Assembly (NCBI RefSeq): GCF_000316625.1
Contig: NC_019676.1
Span: 2,553,501-2,617,500, forward strand
Length of the DNA: 64,000 nt
Direction: 5' to 3'
Source: Nostoc sp. PCC 7107
GTDB lineage: Bacteria; Cyanobacteriota; Cyanobacteriia; Cyanobacteriales; Nostocaceae
In this document: positions 46,542 through 55,905 of the stretch, one piece after another
Position numbering within the stretch: position 1 is the stretch's first letter
Layout of the letters: every line of letters starts with the position of its first letter
Translations under genes and position numbers: made by a program
Notes under the pieces: model-generated
The model's input: only the letters and a program-made list of their open reading frames with translations
Databases searched by the model: none
What the model was told of the DNA's origin: nothing

Positions 46542-47186
46542 CTACAAAGGTATCAATTCTGGGTAATATTGCAACAGGTGATCGTTTGTTAGTTCATCGC
46601 CTAACTGTGCTGGCGAGAAATGCACTTGAATGGCTTTAAGTTTGTTTTTATAGTGCAGATTGATTAAGGCTCTTAAACCTTCTTTGAGTGCTTGAATATT
46701 CGATAGGTCTGTTTCTAACTCTGGGACTTCGCCTTCAGAAGCTACGGTAATTATCACTACGACGTTACGTGTAACTGGAATAGATAAGGGTTCATCAAAA
46801 CCAGAGGGTGAGTCCCAATCAATATCAGCACCATATCTTTCGGCCGAGTCAGTAAATAATTCATTTACGTAATCGCCTGCTTCGCCTTCGCTCCAAAATA
46901 CGTCGCCTTCGTTAGCCGCAGACATCCAATATTCATCGTAACGCAGCAGGGTTTCACTGAGTTCGACTAATACTTCTCCTAAAACCTGCAAGTCGCCCTC
47001 AGCATCAATTGCTTCTCTTGCAGCGTGATTTAATACGCCTAAAATTGGGGCGATATCCGACCCACCTAAGTGAATAAACAACCGACAGACTACATAGCGA
47101 GTCCGACCAACCATTCTGTTAAAGGTATCACGCATTTGCTGCCTCCAAAAATCCGTTTTTGGGAACATTGAGATTTTCTTATTCAT
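46542..47186 (-). CDS. DUF1517-like protein
   Basis: A 214-residue protein that fits the DUF1517 pattern: VLVELSETLLRYDEYWMSAANEG, a short acidic segment, VVVIITVASEGEVPELETD, and LKAIQVHFSPAQLGDELTNDHLLQYYPEL. No signal peptide is present. Its start overlaps the end of the pentapeptide-repeat gene by 8 bases, so the two are translationally coupled and probably work together. Function unknown. A DUF1517 domain normally follows a membrane segment in cyanobacteria and plants; here it is free-standing. Confidence 0.68.
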   Translation of the reverse strand: MNKKISMFPKTDFWRQQMRDTFNRMVGRTRYVVCRLFIHLGGSDIAPILGVLNHAAREAIDAEGDLQVLGEVLVELSETLLRYDEYWMSAANEGDVFWSEGEAGDYVNELFTDSAERYGADIDWDSPSGFDEPLSIPVTRNVVVIITVASEGEVPELETDLSNIQALKEGLRALINLHYKNKLKAIQVHFSPAQLGDELTNDHLLQYYPELIPL

Positions 47187-48744
47187 TGATATAGTGAAAG
47201 CTTTTGAGAAAATCTACAACTATATTTAACGAAAGTGATGCAATTGTGGCGGTTTCAGTGGATTTATCAACGAGAAATGCCGCATCTAGTTGCGAGGTAT
47301 TAATAAATTTTTTACCAAAGTAGGGGTTATCGTATACTGTCAATGTCTGGGCGCTGGAATTAGTCAAGATTGTTTGCGTAGGCGCTCGAAAGAAATTTAT
47401 TTTCGCTGCTAATTCAAGATTTTTTTTCATTTGCCGTATAGTCTGAGCTTGACTAATAGCTTGTTCGATCAGGGTGGTCAATTGCTTCACCCGATGGGAT
47501 ATTTTTATATCTAAGTTGGATACATCTTCTTTATTGAGTATCTCTACCACTTGGTAAATGCTTTTGTGCATACTGTTGGCATCCCTAAAAGGGAGAATGG
47601 CCAGACAGGCTGTGGGTAATAATGCTTCATCGCTATCTACCCGGAATGTAAAAACTGTGCGGCGACGACCAATTTCCATACTGGGGGGTTGTTTGATGAT
47701 GCGATATTCTTGAGCGATGTGGAAGTAAGCGCCAGCGAGGGCAAAATTAGCTTCTGGTTCGAGGGCCGCATCGACGATAATGCGAATAGTTGGCGGCGTT
47801 TCGTTAAAAAAGTCCCCTGGGTCGTCGGCTTCAAATTTTTGGATGATCGAGCGATCGCCTTTTGGACTAAGATCAACCCATTCACAAATCATTCCTTCGG
47901 TTTTTAGCCCAAATCGTGAGGCGGAATGCAGTTTAGCCCCGGTTAAGGTTGCGCCTGTTAAATCTGCACCAATCCATTCTGCTTTAATTAATGTTGCCTC
48001 TGTTAAATTTGCATGGACAAAACTGGTATTAGTTAAGTTAGCATTGCTTAAGTTTGCCCCCATCAAGTTCGCTCCACTCAATTTTGCGCCGCTTAAATCA
48101 GCCCAACTGAGATTTGCACCACTCAAATCAGCCCAACGAAGATTCGCCCCGCTTAAATCTGCACCGCTGAGGTTCGCGTGGGTAAGATTTGTTTGTTTCA
48201 ATTCCGCATCACGTAAATTCGCCCCACTCAGGTCTGTTCGATGCAAATCAGCGGCGTTTAAGTTTGCCATTTCTAAATTCGTCCCAGCCAAAGAACTTCC
48301 TTTAAGACTAGCTTCGCTCAAATTAGCGCGACGAAGGTTTGCTTTGCGGAGTGTTGCTTCTCGTAAATCAGCATTACTGAGGTTAGCTTCAAATAAGTCA
48401 GCACGGCTCAGTTCTGCCCGAATTAACTCAGCACGTACCAAAGAAGCACCTCGCAATTGAGCGCGGCTGAGGTCAGCACGAATCAAGTTTGCCACATTCA
48501 GACTGGCATAATTCATGATTGCACCGACAAAATTTACACCACTCAGACGAGCGACATTTAACTTAGCATGGCTCAAATTGGCATCGCTGAGATTTGCTCC
48601 ACTCAAATTCACTACACTCAAATTAGCTTCGCTGAAATTTATTCCGCTGAGTTTGGCACCACTCAGGTTCGCTTCGCAAAGTTCGATACCGCTAAAATTT
48701 GTAACCCCTGCTGCGTATTGTTCGAGTAATTCCTCTACAGTCAT
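47179..48744 (-). CDS. Pentapeptide repeat protein with C-terminal domain
   Basis: A 521-residue protein. Residues about 15-275 are an unbroken run of A(D/N)LxX pentapeptides, for example LSGANLSDANLSHAKLN and LREATLRKANLRRANLS, which build a right-handed quadrilateral beta helix about 50 repeats long. The C-terminal 240 residues are a non-repeat domain containing FRVDSDEALLPTACLAILPF and a helical end. The role of such proteins in cyanobacteria is mostly unknown; some act as structural or DNA-mimic proteins. It overlaps the DUF1517-like gene by 8 bases. Confidence 0.85.
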   Translation of the reverse strand: MTVEELLEQYAAGVTNFSGIELCEANLSGAKLSGINFSEANLSVVNLSGANLSDANLSHAKLNVARLSGVNFVGAIMNYASLNVANLIRADLSRAQLRGASLVRAELIRAELSRADLFEANLSNADLREATLRKANLRRANLSEASLKGSSLAGTNLEMANLNAADLHRTDLSGANLRDAELKQTNLTHANLSGADLSGANLRWADLSGANLSWADLSGAKLSGANLMGANLSNANLTNTSFVHANLTEATLIKAEWIGADLTGATLTGAKLHSASRFGLKTEGMICEWVDLSPKGDRSIIQKFEADDPGDFFNETPPTIRIIVDAALEPEANFALAGAYFHIAQEYRIIKQPPSMEIGRRRTVFTFRVDSDEALLPTACLAILPFRDANSMHKSIYQVVEILNKEDVSNLDIKISHRVKQLTTLIEQAISQAQTIRQMKKNLELAAKINFFRAPTQTILTNSSAQTLTVYDNPYFGKKFINTSQLDAAFLVDKSTETATIASLSLNIVVDFLKSFHYINE

Positions 48745-48858
48745 TGATGCTACCCATAAATATAAGTTAAAAGTTAAAAGTCAAAAGAATTAAATTAGTT
48801 TCCTTAGTTGATAAAGTATGCAGAATATTAAGTGAAAAATACGCTGACAAAATCAATT

Positions 48859-49698
48859 ATGAATATTGGTATTTTAGGTTTGGGTTTAATAGGCGGTTCT
48901 TTGGGTTATGATTTGCGATCGCAAGGTCATCATGTCTTGGGAGTAAGTCGCCGTGAATCTACCTGTCAAACAGCAGTAGCTCTTGGTAGTGTCGATGAAG
49001 CCTCTGTAGATATGAGTTTGTTAGCAGCCGCAGATATTATTTTTGTTTGTACGCCTATCGCCCTTATTGTTCCCCAAGTTGAACAGTTAATTACACATCT
49101 TTCTGCTGCTACGATTATTACTGATGTTGGTTCTGTGAAAGCACCGATAGTCCAGGCAATTTCTCCGCTGTGGGCAAGGTTTGTCGGCGGTCATCCAATG
49201 GCGGGAACAGCAGATAGTGGGATAGAAGCGGCGCAAAAAAATTTATTTGTGGATAGACCTTATGTACTGACACCAGATGCAACAACACCCAAAGATGCGA
49301 TCGCTATTTTAGAAGAAATTGTGCGATCGCTGGGAGCTAAAATCTACCATTGTCAACCAGAACAACATGACCGTGCTGTGAGTTGGATTTCTCATTTACC
49401 TGTGATGGTGAGTGCGGCGTTAATTACTGCTTGTACGGGCGAAAATGACCCAGAAGTTTTACAGTTAGCTCAAAATTTAGCTAGTTCTGGTTTTCGAGAT
49501 ACTAGCCGTGTCGGTGGTGGGAATCCTGAATTAGGCTTAATGATGGCACGCTATAACCGCCAAGCATTGTTAGGGTCGTTGCAACATTATCGCCAAAATA
49601 TCAATGAATTTATTAATTTGATTGAACAGGAAGATTGGATAACTTTAGAAGCAAAGTTGCAATTAACACAACAAGCAAGACCTTTGTTTACAGATTAG
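48859..49698 (+). CDS. tyrA: Prephenate/arogenate dehydrogenase TyrA
   Basis: NAD(P)-dependent dehydrogenase of tyrosine synthesis, in cyanobacteria usually arogenate dehydrogenase with NADP. The Rossmann motif is MNIGILGLGLIGGSLGYDLR. Downstream are FVCTPIALIVPQ, ITDVGSVKAPIV, the substrate-binding FVGGHPMAGTADSGIEAAQ and the His in DRAVSWISHLPVM, as expected for TyrA. Start ATG 48859 gives 279 residues, the same as the Synechocystis enzyme; a GTG at 48832 would add nine residues without an SD box. It is divergent from the pentapeptide-repeat gene. Confidence 0.93.
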   Translation: MNIGILGLGLIGGSLGYDLRSQGHHVLGVSRRESTCQTAVALGSVDEASVDMSLLAAADIIFVCTPIALIVPQVEQLITHLSAATIITDVGSVKAPIVQAISPLWARFVGGHPMAGTADSGIEAAQKNLFVDRPYVLTPDATTPKDAIAILEEIVRSLGAKIYHCQPEQHDRAVSWISHLPVMVSAALITACTGENDPEVLQLAQNLASSGFRDTSRVGGGNPELGLMMARYNRQALLGSLQHYRQNINEFINLIEQEDWITLEAKLQLTQQARPLFTD

Positions 49699-49999
49699 GA
49701 AGCTTTACAGGAATGAAGAGTGCTGAGTTTACAGCCCACAATTCAGCGTGGTATCAAATTTCTCCTGACAAAAAGATTCCACCCACAAGGGGAGCTACTG
49801 CGGTGGAAGGATTTCCCAGCATAAAGGAGGTTTAAATTGTTCTGCATAGATACACAGAATACGGACGAGTCTATTACTTGGCACTATTCAACTCTTAACT
49901 GCGTCATTTGCCTCAATCAACTAAATGTACGTTAGTTTAACTGGTGCAGCTATCAAATGTTATAAATAAACTTTGTATATTCCATATAATTACGTACTA
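49699..49999. other. Intergenic region, nothing recognised
   Basis: About 300 AT-rich bases between tyrA and the glycoside hydrolase-like fusion. No gene, hairpin with T-run or repeat that I can support. Confidence 0.35.
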
Positions 50000-52372
50000 A
50001 TGTTTACTTATTTTCGTTATAAAGGCTTACGAATTAAAGCTTGGGTAGTTAATAAATTATTAATTACCGCCGTGTGCAACTTTTTCTCAAACCTAACCCC
50101 CAACCCCTTCCCTTGTAGGGAAGGGGCGCAAAAATTAAAGCCTCTCTCCGTTGCGGGGAGAGGTTTAGAGAGGGGTTTTAAACATCAGTCGCACATCGCG
50201 TTAATTGCATTTAGGCAATCTCCTTTCAGCCAGATAAATTGGTGGTCAATTCAGCGTCTTCTACCAGTTTTGTTTGCAGTCTCATTCACCGCTGTGGTGC
50301 TGCTACACAACTTCAATCCTGCAACTGCTCAAATACCTCCGTCACCCCGTCAAGAAATTCGCGGGGTTTGGCTGACTAATAATGACTTCGACATTATGAA
50401 GTATCAAGCCAAAGTCCAGGAAACTATGGCGCAATTGCGGCGGTTGAACTTTAACACAGTCTATCCCGTAGTTTGGAATGATGGTTATACAAAATATCCC
50501 AGTGCGGTAGCACAACAGTTAGGTATTCCTTTTTTCTTCAAGGGTGCAGAAGGACAAGATGTAATTGCTGACATTATTACCCAAAGCCGTCGCCAAGGGT
50601 TACTAGCTATACCTTGGTTTGAATTTGGTTTCATGGTTCCTTTGACTTCAGAACTAGCGTCGGCTCATCCGAATTGGCTGACACAAAAGCAGGATGGTAC
50701 ACAAACCTCAATTACAGCTGCGGGTGAAGTAGCTTGGTTTAATCCTTTTCACCCAGAAGTACAGAAATTTATTACTGACTTGGTAGTCGAAATTATTAGC
50801 AAATACAACGCTGATGGAATTCAATTTGATGACCATACAAGTTTGCCTGTGGATTTTGGTTACGACAGTTACACGATTAAACTATATACAGACGAAACCG
50901 GAAATCCACCTCCTACTAACCCTCAAGCTCAAGCATGGGTGCAATGGCGGGCAGATAAAATCACAGCTTTCATGTTAAAACTCAATCAAGCGGTAAAGCA
51001 GATAAAGCCTAATGCCATTATCTCGGTTTCTCCTAATTACTATGACTTTGCTTATAAATTTCAACTCCAAGACTGGCTCAACTGGGTAAGGTTGGGTATT
51101 GTAGATGAGCTTGTTATGCAAGTTTACCGCAATGATTTAGAAGCTTTTACTAGTCAAATTACCCGCCCCGAAATTATAGAAACACAGCAATATATACCTA
51201 CTGGGATAGGGATTATGGCAGGGTTGAGAAATCGCCCAGTTTCTTTGTCACAAATTCAGTCTCAAGTACGGGCGGCGCAACAACGTGGTTTAGGTGCTGT
51301 GTTTTTCTACTACGAAAGTCTTTGGGATTATGCACCAGAACCAGTGGCGCAGCGACAGGCTGGATTTTTAGCGGTCTTTCCTAACCCTGTTTTGCGAGAT
51401 ACTTCTCAATTCACACGCCGCCAGCCTACTTTTGATACACTAACGGTTCCTTTATATACAAAGGGTTCTGTTAGTCAACCAGGACGAGGATATTTTTTAG
51501 AGGTTTCTGTGGCAGGCGATCGCCCAAAACGTGTTTTATTAGATACAGGATCAGCAGGTTTAAGAGTTCCCCAGGAATTTTTAGGCAATGCTCCCATCCG
51601 CAAAACAGGGCAAATTGTCAAAGAAGTATTCAGCGATGGGACTATCTTAGAAGGAGAATTAGTTTATACCACCTTCAAGATAGGTTTACTAGCAACGGCA
51701 GAACCTGTTCCCGTACAGGTCGTTACTAGCCGCAAATGTACTCCTCAAAAACCCAATTGCTCGGCAAAAAGTGGTACAGCATTCTCTGGAATTATCGGTG
51801 TCAACTACTCTGAACGAACACTTCCTTATAATCCATTGAGAAAACTTCCAGGAAATTTAAGTAATGGATTGATCGTCGCAGGTAATGGTGGTAGTAACAA
51901 TAACGGTAGCCTCACTCTTGGCTTAACAGCTAAGAATCGAGAAGGCTTTAAGATGACTTCTCTGAAACAGCAACCCGCAATTGATGGGATACCTGGTAAC
52001 AGATGGGACTCTCGGCTCATTGGAGTTTGTTTAACGATCTCTGGCAGTTCTATGAAAAATAACTGTAATAGCAGAATGGTCACTGACACTAGAGCTAGAA
52101 ATGGTTTTGTGGAATTTAAATCGGCTTCTCTAGCAGGGAAACTCAAACCAGGAAGCTTACGCCGTGAAAATGCTGTGAAGGTAGCTATTCCTAAAATTTT
52201 GGACTACAGTTTAGTACCAGGCAACCGTGACGGGTTTAATCTATGGAATATTAATATTTCTCCACAAGCTGCATATCCCGTATTTGTAAATAGTGGGATT
52301 GGATTTTTTGACAAATACGATGTCCTGTTTGATTCAATTAATGGGCAACAGGGTTTTCGTATTCGTAGCTAA
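50000..52372 (+). CDS. GHL10 glycoside hydrolase-like protein fused to an aspartic protease-like domain
   Basis: A 790-residue exported protein. After a long atypical N-terminus and a hydrophobic signal (RLLPVLFAVSFTAVVLL, cleavage near TAQ), the GHL10 domain spans about residues 116-450: RQEIRGVWLTNNDFDIM, FNTVYPVVWNDGYTKYP, GLLAIPWFEFGFM, NADGIQFDDHTSLPVD. The C-terminal third (about 495-790) contains RVLLDTGSAGLRVP, the DTGS active-site turn of retropepsin/pepsin folds, SGIIGVNY, and ends in FFDKYDVLFDSINGQQGF, like the last pepsin strand. Substrates are unknown; envelope polysaccharide for the first domain is likely. Residues about 31-60 are translated from an intergenic repeat (50091-50180). 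ATG 50000 is in frame; a TTG lies at 49973. Confidence 0.78.
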   Translation: MFTYFRYKGLRIKAWVVNKLLITAVCNFFSNLTPNPFPCREGAQKLKPLSVAGRGLERGFKHQSHIALIAFRQSPFSQINWWSIQRLLPVLFAVSFTAVVLLHNFNPATAQIPPSPRQEIRGVWLTNNDFDIMKYQAKVQETMAQLRRLNFNTVYPVVWNDGYTKYPSAVAQQLGIPFFFKGAEGQDVIADIITQSRRQGLLAIPWFEFGFMVPLTSELASAHPNWLTQKQDGTQTSITAAGEVAWFNPFHPEVQKFITDLVVEIISKYNADGIQFDDHTSLPVDFGYDSYTIKLYTDETGNPPPTNPQAQAWVQWRADKITAFMLKLNQAVKQIKPNAIISVSPNYYDFAYKFQLQDWLNWVRLGIVDELVMQVYRNDLEAFTSQITRPEIIETQQYIPTGIGIMAGLRNRPVSLSQIQSQVRAAQQRGLGAVFFYYESLWDYAPEPVAQRQAGFLAVFPNPVLRDTSQFTRRQPTFDTLTVPLYTKGSVSQPGRGYFLEVSVAGDRPKRVLLDTGSAGLRVPQEFLGNAPIRKTGQIVKEVFSDGTILEGELVYTTFKIGLLATAEPVPVQVVTSRKCTPQKPNCSAKSGTAFSGIIGVNYSERTLPYNPLRKLPGNLSNGLIVAGNGGSNNNGSLTLGLTAKNREGFKMTSLKQQPAIDGIPGNRWDSRLIGVCLTISGSSMKNNCNSRMVTDTRARNGFVEFKSASLAGKLKPGSLRRENAVKVAIPKILDYSLVPGNRDGFNLWNINISPQAAYPVFVNSGIGFFDKYDVLFDSINGQQGFRIRS
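50091..50180. repeat. Dispersed palindromic repeat within the 5' part of the hydrolase-protease gene
   Basis: CTAACCCCCAACCCCTTCCC, TTGTAGGGAAGGGG and CTCTCTCCGTTGCGGGGAGAG, then AGAGAGGGGTTTT form the widespread cyanobacterial CTAACCCC repeat, with arms CCCTTCCC/GGGAAGGG and CTCTCTCC/GGGGAGAG. Such units are normally intergenic. Here the frame stays open through it. Confidence 0.75.
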
Positions 52373-52489
52373 ATGCGCTAAAAGGAGTATTATGTCACCC
52401 TTTAATTAACAATACATGAAGTGCACACAGGGGTGGAGAAATAACTATTTTACCAAGAGTATTCTAGCTACTTTTATACCTTATGAGAC

Positions 52490-53578
52490 TCAGTTATAGA
52501 TAGATAATTGAAAAGCGTTGGATATGAGCTTATCCAATTTTTTGCGTATATTTATGAAAGGTTTTTCTATTAAATAAAAACTTAAAAAACCTAGTATACA
52601 TGAACCTAGAATGCTAAAAGACAAGTATAAATAGACCGGCAAATTATTGCCGAAAATACTATACAGTAGTTGTTGAAAAGGAAACGAGTAAATATATATA
52701 CCATAAGATATATCAAAAGGAATTTTGAATTTAAAACAATTAAATCCATATATTACAATTATTGCCACTAATATAGGGGCTACAGAAGTATAGCCACCAA
52801 ATCTGAGGAGGAGAATAGTAATAATTAGAATAAATATCACGCCTTTCAAATTAATATGTAATTCTTGTCTATAAATATATAGTAAACAACCAGTTATATA
52901 AGATGTATATGCTTGGATTAAATTAAATGAACTAAGCATTATAAATGTTGGGCCATATACTAAATTATTACTTTTTAGTATAAGAAGAGAAAATATACCA
53001 ATGAAAACTCCCAATAAAATTATTCGATTCTCTCTAAATAGTCCTAAAGATCCAGCAAAAAGTGTGAAGGCATAGCATATTACTTCTGGAAATAAACTCC
53101 ACAAACTTCCGTTTAAAGACTCTTTATATGCAGCATAATCTAGGACGTAAGCAATATTCCACTGTTTGATTGCAATAAAAATATTCCTGACGACGTATGA
53201 AAGTGATTCATTCCAAGAGAAAGCAGATAAAGAATGATTGTTTACAAAATAGATAATTGGAGCGATAACAAAAGACGTGAATAACAAGCAAATCCAAAAA
53301 CCAGGAACTATTCTGAAAAAACGATGATATATAAAAATTAAAGGATTACGATAACGTTCAAAACTTGCAGTAATTAAATATCCACTTAAGGCAAAAAAAC
53401 CTATAACTCCAGTTTCACCTAGATTAAATGGTGATTTAAAGCCCATTACTTTAGCTAGAGGTTCACCAAATCCATAACCGCCGATAAGATATCCATGCGT
53501 TGTAACTACAAAGATAGCGAGTATCAATCTAAGTAAATCAAAAGCATTATTATCTTTGGAAAGTTTATTAATACCCAT
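52490..53578 (-). CDS. Acyltransferase 3 family membrane protein
   Basis: A 362-residue membrane protein with about ten hydrophobic helices. The N-terminus (NNAFDLLRLILAIFVVTTHGYLIG) has the conserved arginine of helix 1 and the catalytic-type histidine, and FFALSGYLITASFERYRNPL and FYHRFFRIVPGFW are further hallmarks. Members O-acylate polysaccharide or lipid sugars in the envelope. The gene is noticeably AT-richer than its neighbours, including many ATA and AAA codons, which suggests transfer from another lineage; that is visual only. The gene is alone on its strand. Confidence 0.82.
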   Translation of the reverse strand: MGINKLSKDNNAFDLLRLILAIFVVTTHGYLIGGYGFGEPLAKVMGFKSPFNLGETGVIGFFALSGYLITASFERYRNPLIFIYHRFFRIVPGFWICLLFTSFVIAPIIYFVNNHSLSAFSWNESLSYVVRNIFIAIKQWNIAYVLDYAAYKESLNGSLWSLFPEVICYAFTLFAGSLGLFRENRIILLGVFIGIFSLLILKSNNLVYGPTFIMLSSFNLIQAYTSYITGCLLYIYRQELHINLKGVIFILIITILLLRFGGYTSVAPILVAIIVIYGFNCFKFKIPFDISYGIYIYSFPFQQLLYSIFGNNLPVYLYLSFSILGSCILGFLSFYLIEKPFINIRKKLDKLISNAFQLSIYN

Positions 53579-54276
53579 TGAATATTCTCTTAGGAGTGAC
53601 TAATTAATTAAGATTGAAAGTCCAAATAATTGTTCTACACTGAACAATCTGCCGTTAAAAGTCTTAGGGAAAGAGAGTATGAGATTTCAAAGCTATGTCT
53701 TTAATAAAGATAGCTGAACTAGGTTAATTGGGGAGCATCTTATCAAGCTTTTGATTAGCTTTTGCTTCAATTGATAAGCGAATACTTTAATTTTAATTCC
53801 TCAACTTGCCAAGTTTTATTATTGTTTAAAAGTTAAATAAAAGCAACTAATTTACAGCATATTTACTGAAAGATTATCTTGTTCGTAAAAGCCATGCTAT
53901 TAACCTAATCCGATCAGTTATTTAAATATGTGCGACCTAGCAAGTTGGTTGCGACACATTGATACATGAAAGCTTGACCATTAAAGCATTTGAGTAAGTA
54001 AACAGACTTTTTCTGGACTTAATTTTCTTATTTGCGCCCTATTTGATAAGTAAATACCTACTTTTATTTATTAAACATAGAATTTAATCTATGTAATACG
54101 CGAATAGTCTTGTGGCGATGTACTAGAGGGTGAAGTTATGACGCGACTGTCAGAAAAATTAATGCCTAACACACCGTATTATTATGCTGCGGTGCATTAG
54201 GCTGAGGGCATAACACTAAAACTACTTGTGTTGTGCATAAATGGAGAGCCAGAATGATCATGACAATTGAATCATT
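53579..54276. other. Long intergenic region with a palindrome
   Basis: About 700 bases with no gene. It holds the 54164-54202 palindrome near its right end. The rest is AT-rich and has no recognised element. Confidence 0.35.
54164..54202. repeat. Palindrome GCCTAACACACCG / CGGTGCATTAGGC
   Basis: Thirteen-base arms that pair except for a central CA/CA mismatch, with a loop TATTATTATGCTG. It is the HIP-like short cyanobacterial palindrome with GGTGCATTA arms. It lies about 75 bases after the stop of the MobD/ParA-like gene (minus strand) and may act as its terminator, but lacks a T-run. Confidence 0.55.
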
Positions 54277-54987
54277 TCAAGCTTGCTTTACTTCTTCATA
54301 CCAAATACCAACTTTTTCAAACGCAGCGTAAGCCAGCTTGAGAAAATGTACGACTCGCTGTTTACTCAAAATACCAAATTCTTTATATTCTCGTGCTTCT
54401 GAAAAGGTCATACGAGTTTGGTCAATGATATTTCTTTCTTTGTATGCCAATTTGGGAAAATCCACAACTTGAACGTTATGCTTCTGCACTAACTGCTGCA
54501 TATTCGGGTCAGAATCAACGTGTTCCCAGTCGTCACACAGTCCACAATTTCTGACGAGGATATGGGGAACTTTATCACCATAGCTATTTATAGACTGGAC
54601 AAACAAATTTAAGCTGTCATAGCCCCCTGTAGTTACAAACCACTTACAAAAACTTACTCCTTCCGCGCTTCCTAGTTCGAGTAACTGGTTTTTATCAATC
54701 CAGTTTTTGACGGCGCGATGGCTTTGGGCTGCGAGATTGACAATGACAGGCTTAGACATTGCCATCTCAAAGATTCTATCGGCTTTGTCGGCTTGGCGTT
54801 CATCTTCGGTAAACACAGCATACTGACACATACCTTTATAAACACCAGCCACATCAGGATTTGATCTATCCGTCTCTATGGGTACAAAGGGAATTTTTTT
54901 ATCCAGACAATATTGAATCATTGTCCGAGTGACTAAAGACTTTCCTACCCCACCCTTTTCACCATCGATTAAATGAATTGTTGGCAT
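54277..54987 (-). CDS. MobD/ParA-like P-loop ATPase
   Basis: A 236-residue ParA-superfamily ATPase. The deviant Walker A is GEKGGVGKSLVTR (residues 9-21) with its signature lysine, followed by VPIETDRSNPDVAG, the switch I-like strand, and KPVIVNLAAQSHRAVKNW, a strand typical of MobD/TraL-like plasmid proteins. No partner ParB, relaxase or replication gene is seen near. In cyanobacteria such proteins occur on plasmids and in integrated islands and may handle DNA mobilisation. The gene is flanked by long non-coding stretches on both sides, an orphan. Confidence 0.7.
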   Translation of the reverse strand: MPTIHLIDGEKGGVGKSLVTRTMIQYCLDKKIPFVPIETDRSNPDVAGVYKGMCQYAVFTEDERQADKADRIFEMAMSKPVIVNLAAQSHRAVKNWIDKNQLLELGSAEGVSFCKWFVTTGGYDSLNLFVQSINSYGDKVPHILVRNCGLCDDWEHVDSDPNMQQLVQKHNVQVVDFPKLAYKERNIIDQTRMTFSEAREYKEFGILSKQRVVHFLKLAYAAFEKVGIWYEEVKQA

Positions 54988-55905
54988 AATAGCTACCCCT
55001 AATACTGTTTGAAGTTATAGCAGAAGGCAGAAGGAAAAGTCTTACTATTCCTGGCATTCAAGCTTTCAAGTTGTCCTAACATATCTGACTACATCTGTAT
55101 TTAAAATATTTGCGTGTGCTTTGGCAGCTTTTGCTGTCTTCCGCTGCAACTTTTATACCATCTGTTGAGAAATACTGCTGGTTTTTAGTGAAATTAGCGT
55201 TTATTTATCAGAATTCTTTTCTAGACTTTTTGCTTGCTATGTCATCGGTTAAGCTGAAAATTTAAATAATCCTAGCATCAAAGGCTGACGAGCTTTCGAT
55301 ACAAACTTTTACATTAGCCTTTGGAGAGAAATTGGCGAAATAAACCCAGAAAAAGCTGAAAAGAGGTGAATTGTTGTGTTATTTATGCTCTAGTTAAATT
55401 TACTTTGGCAAGACAAAACGCTTAAATTTTTGCGATAGGAATCCTAGTTTGATTTTTGAAAAAATGCAGTAGATATTTCTTCTTTCCTGGTTCGCCGTTT
55501 CTGATTACCCATTTTTATGAGTAATTCAGAAGCCAAGTCTGATTATTATAGTAGCGCTTTCAGTTTTTCGGTGCTATCGTAAAATCCTGGCTTTGTCTCA
55601 GGTTATTTGCTCGATTATTTGCCGATCGCGCACAAAAAAATCATTCATTAATGGCACAATAGCTAGTAATTTTTGCCTAGTAATTGCATTAAAAAAATAT
55701 TGCTGAATACGTAATTTTCTCTTGAGAATATTTACCTAAAAATACAGTCAATCATTGTATATATTGTTATATGTTTAATTGCGAAATTGTAATATTAAGT
55801 GACCAATTTTAAAGGATAAGTCTACAATTTTGATGGTAGCTTCCATAACTAATTTGTGTAAAAATAGGCGGCTACCTCAAGCTATTTTTTAACGGGGGTC
55901 AGGCA
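54988..55905. other. Long non-coding region upstream of succinate-semialdehyde dehydrogenase
   Basis: About 920 AT-rich bases. No open frame with a good start, no tRNA or repeat. A GGTAGC (about 55834) and GCTACC (about 55871) pair across 30 bases near the end, possibly a leader hairpin of the dehydrogenase mRNA. It may hold promoter signals for both flanking genes. Confidence 0.35.

Noticed and set aside
47780..48460. Long open frame antisense to the pentapeptide repeat gene (Lys/Phe/Ala/Pro-rich)
   Set aside because: The frame is a by-product of the repeated GCN-AAY-CTN codons on the other strand; it has no start signal and a monotonous composition.
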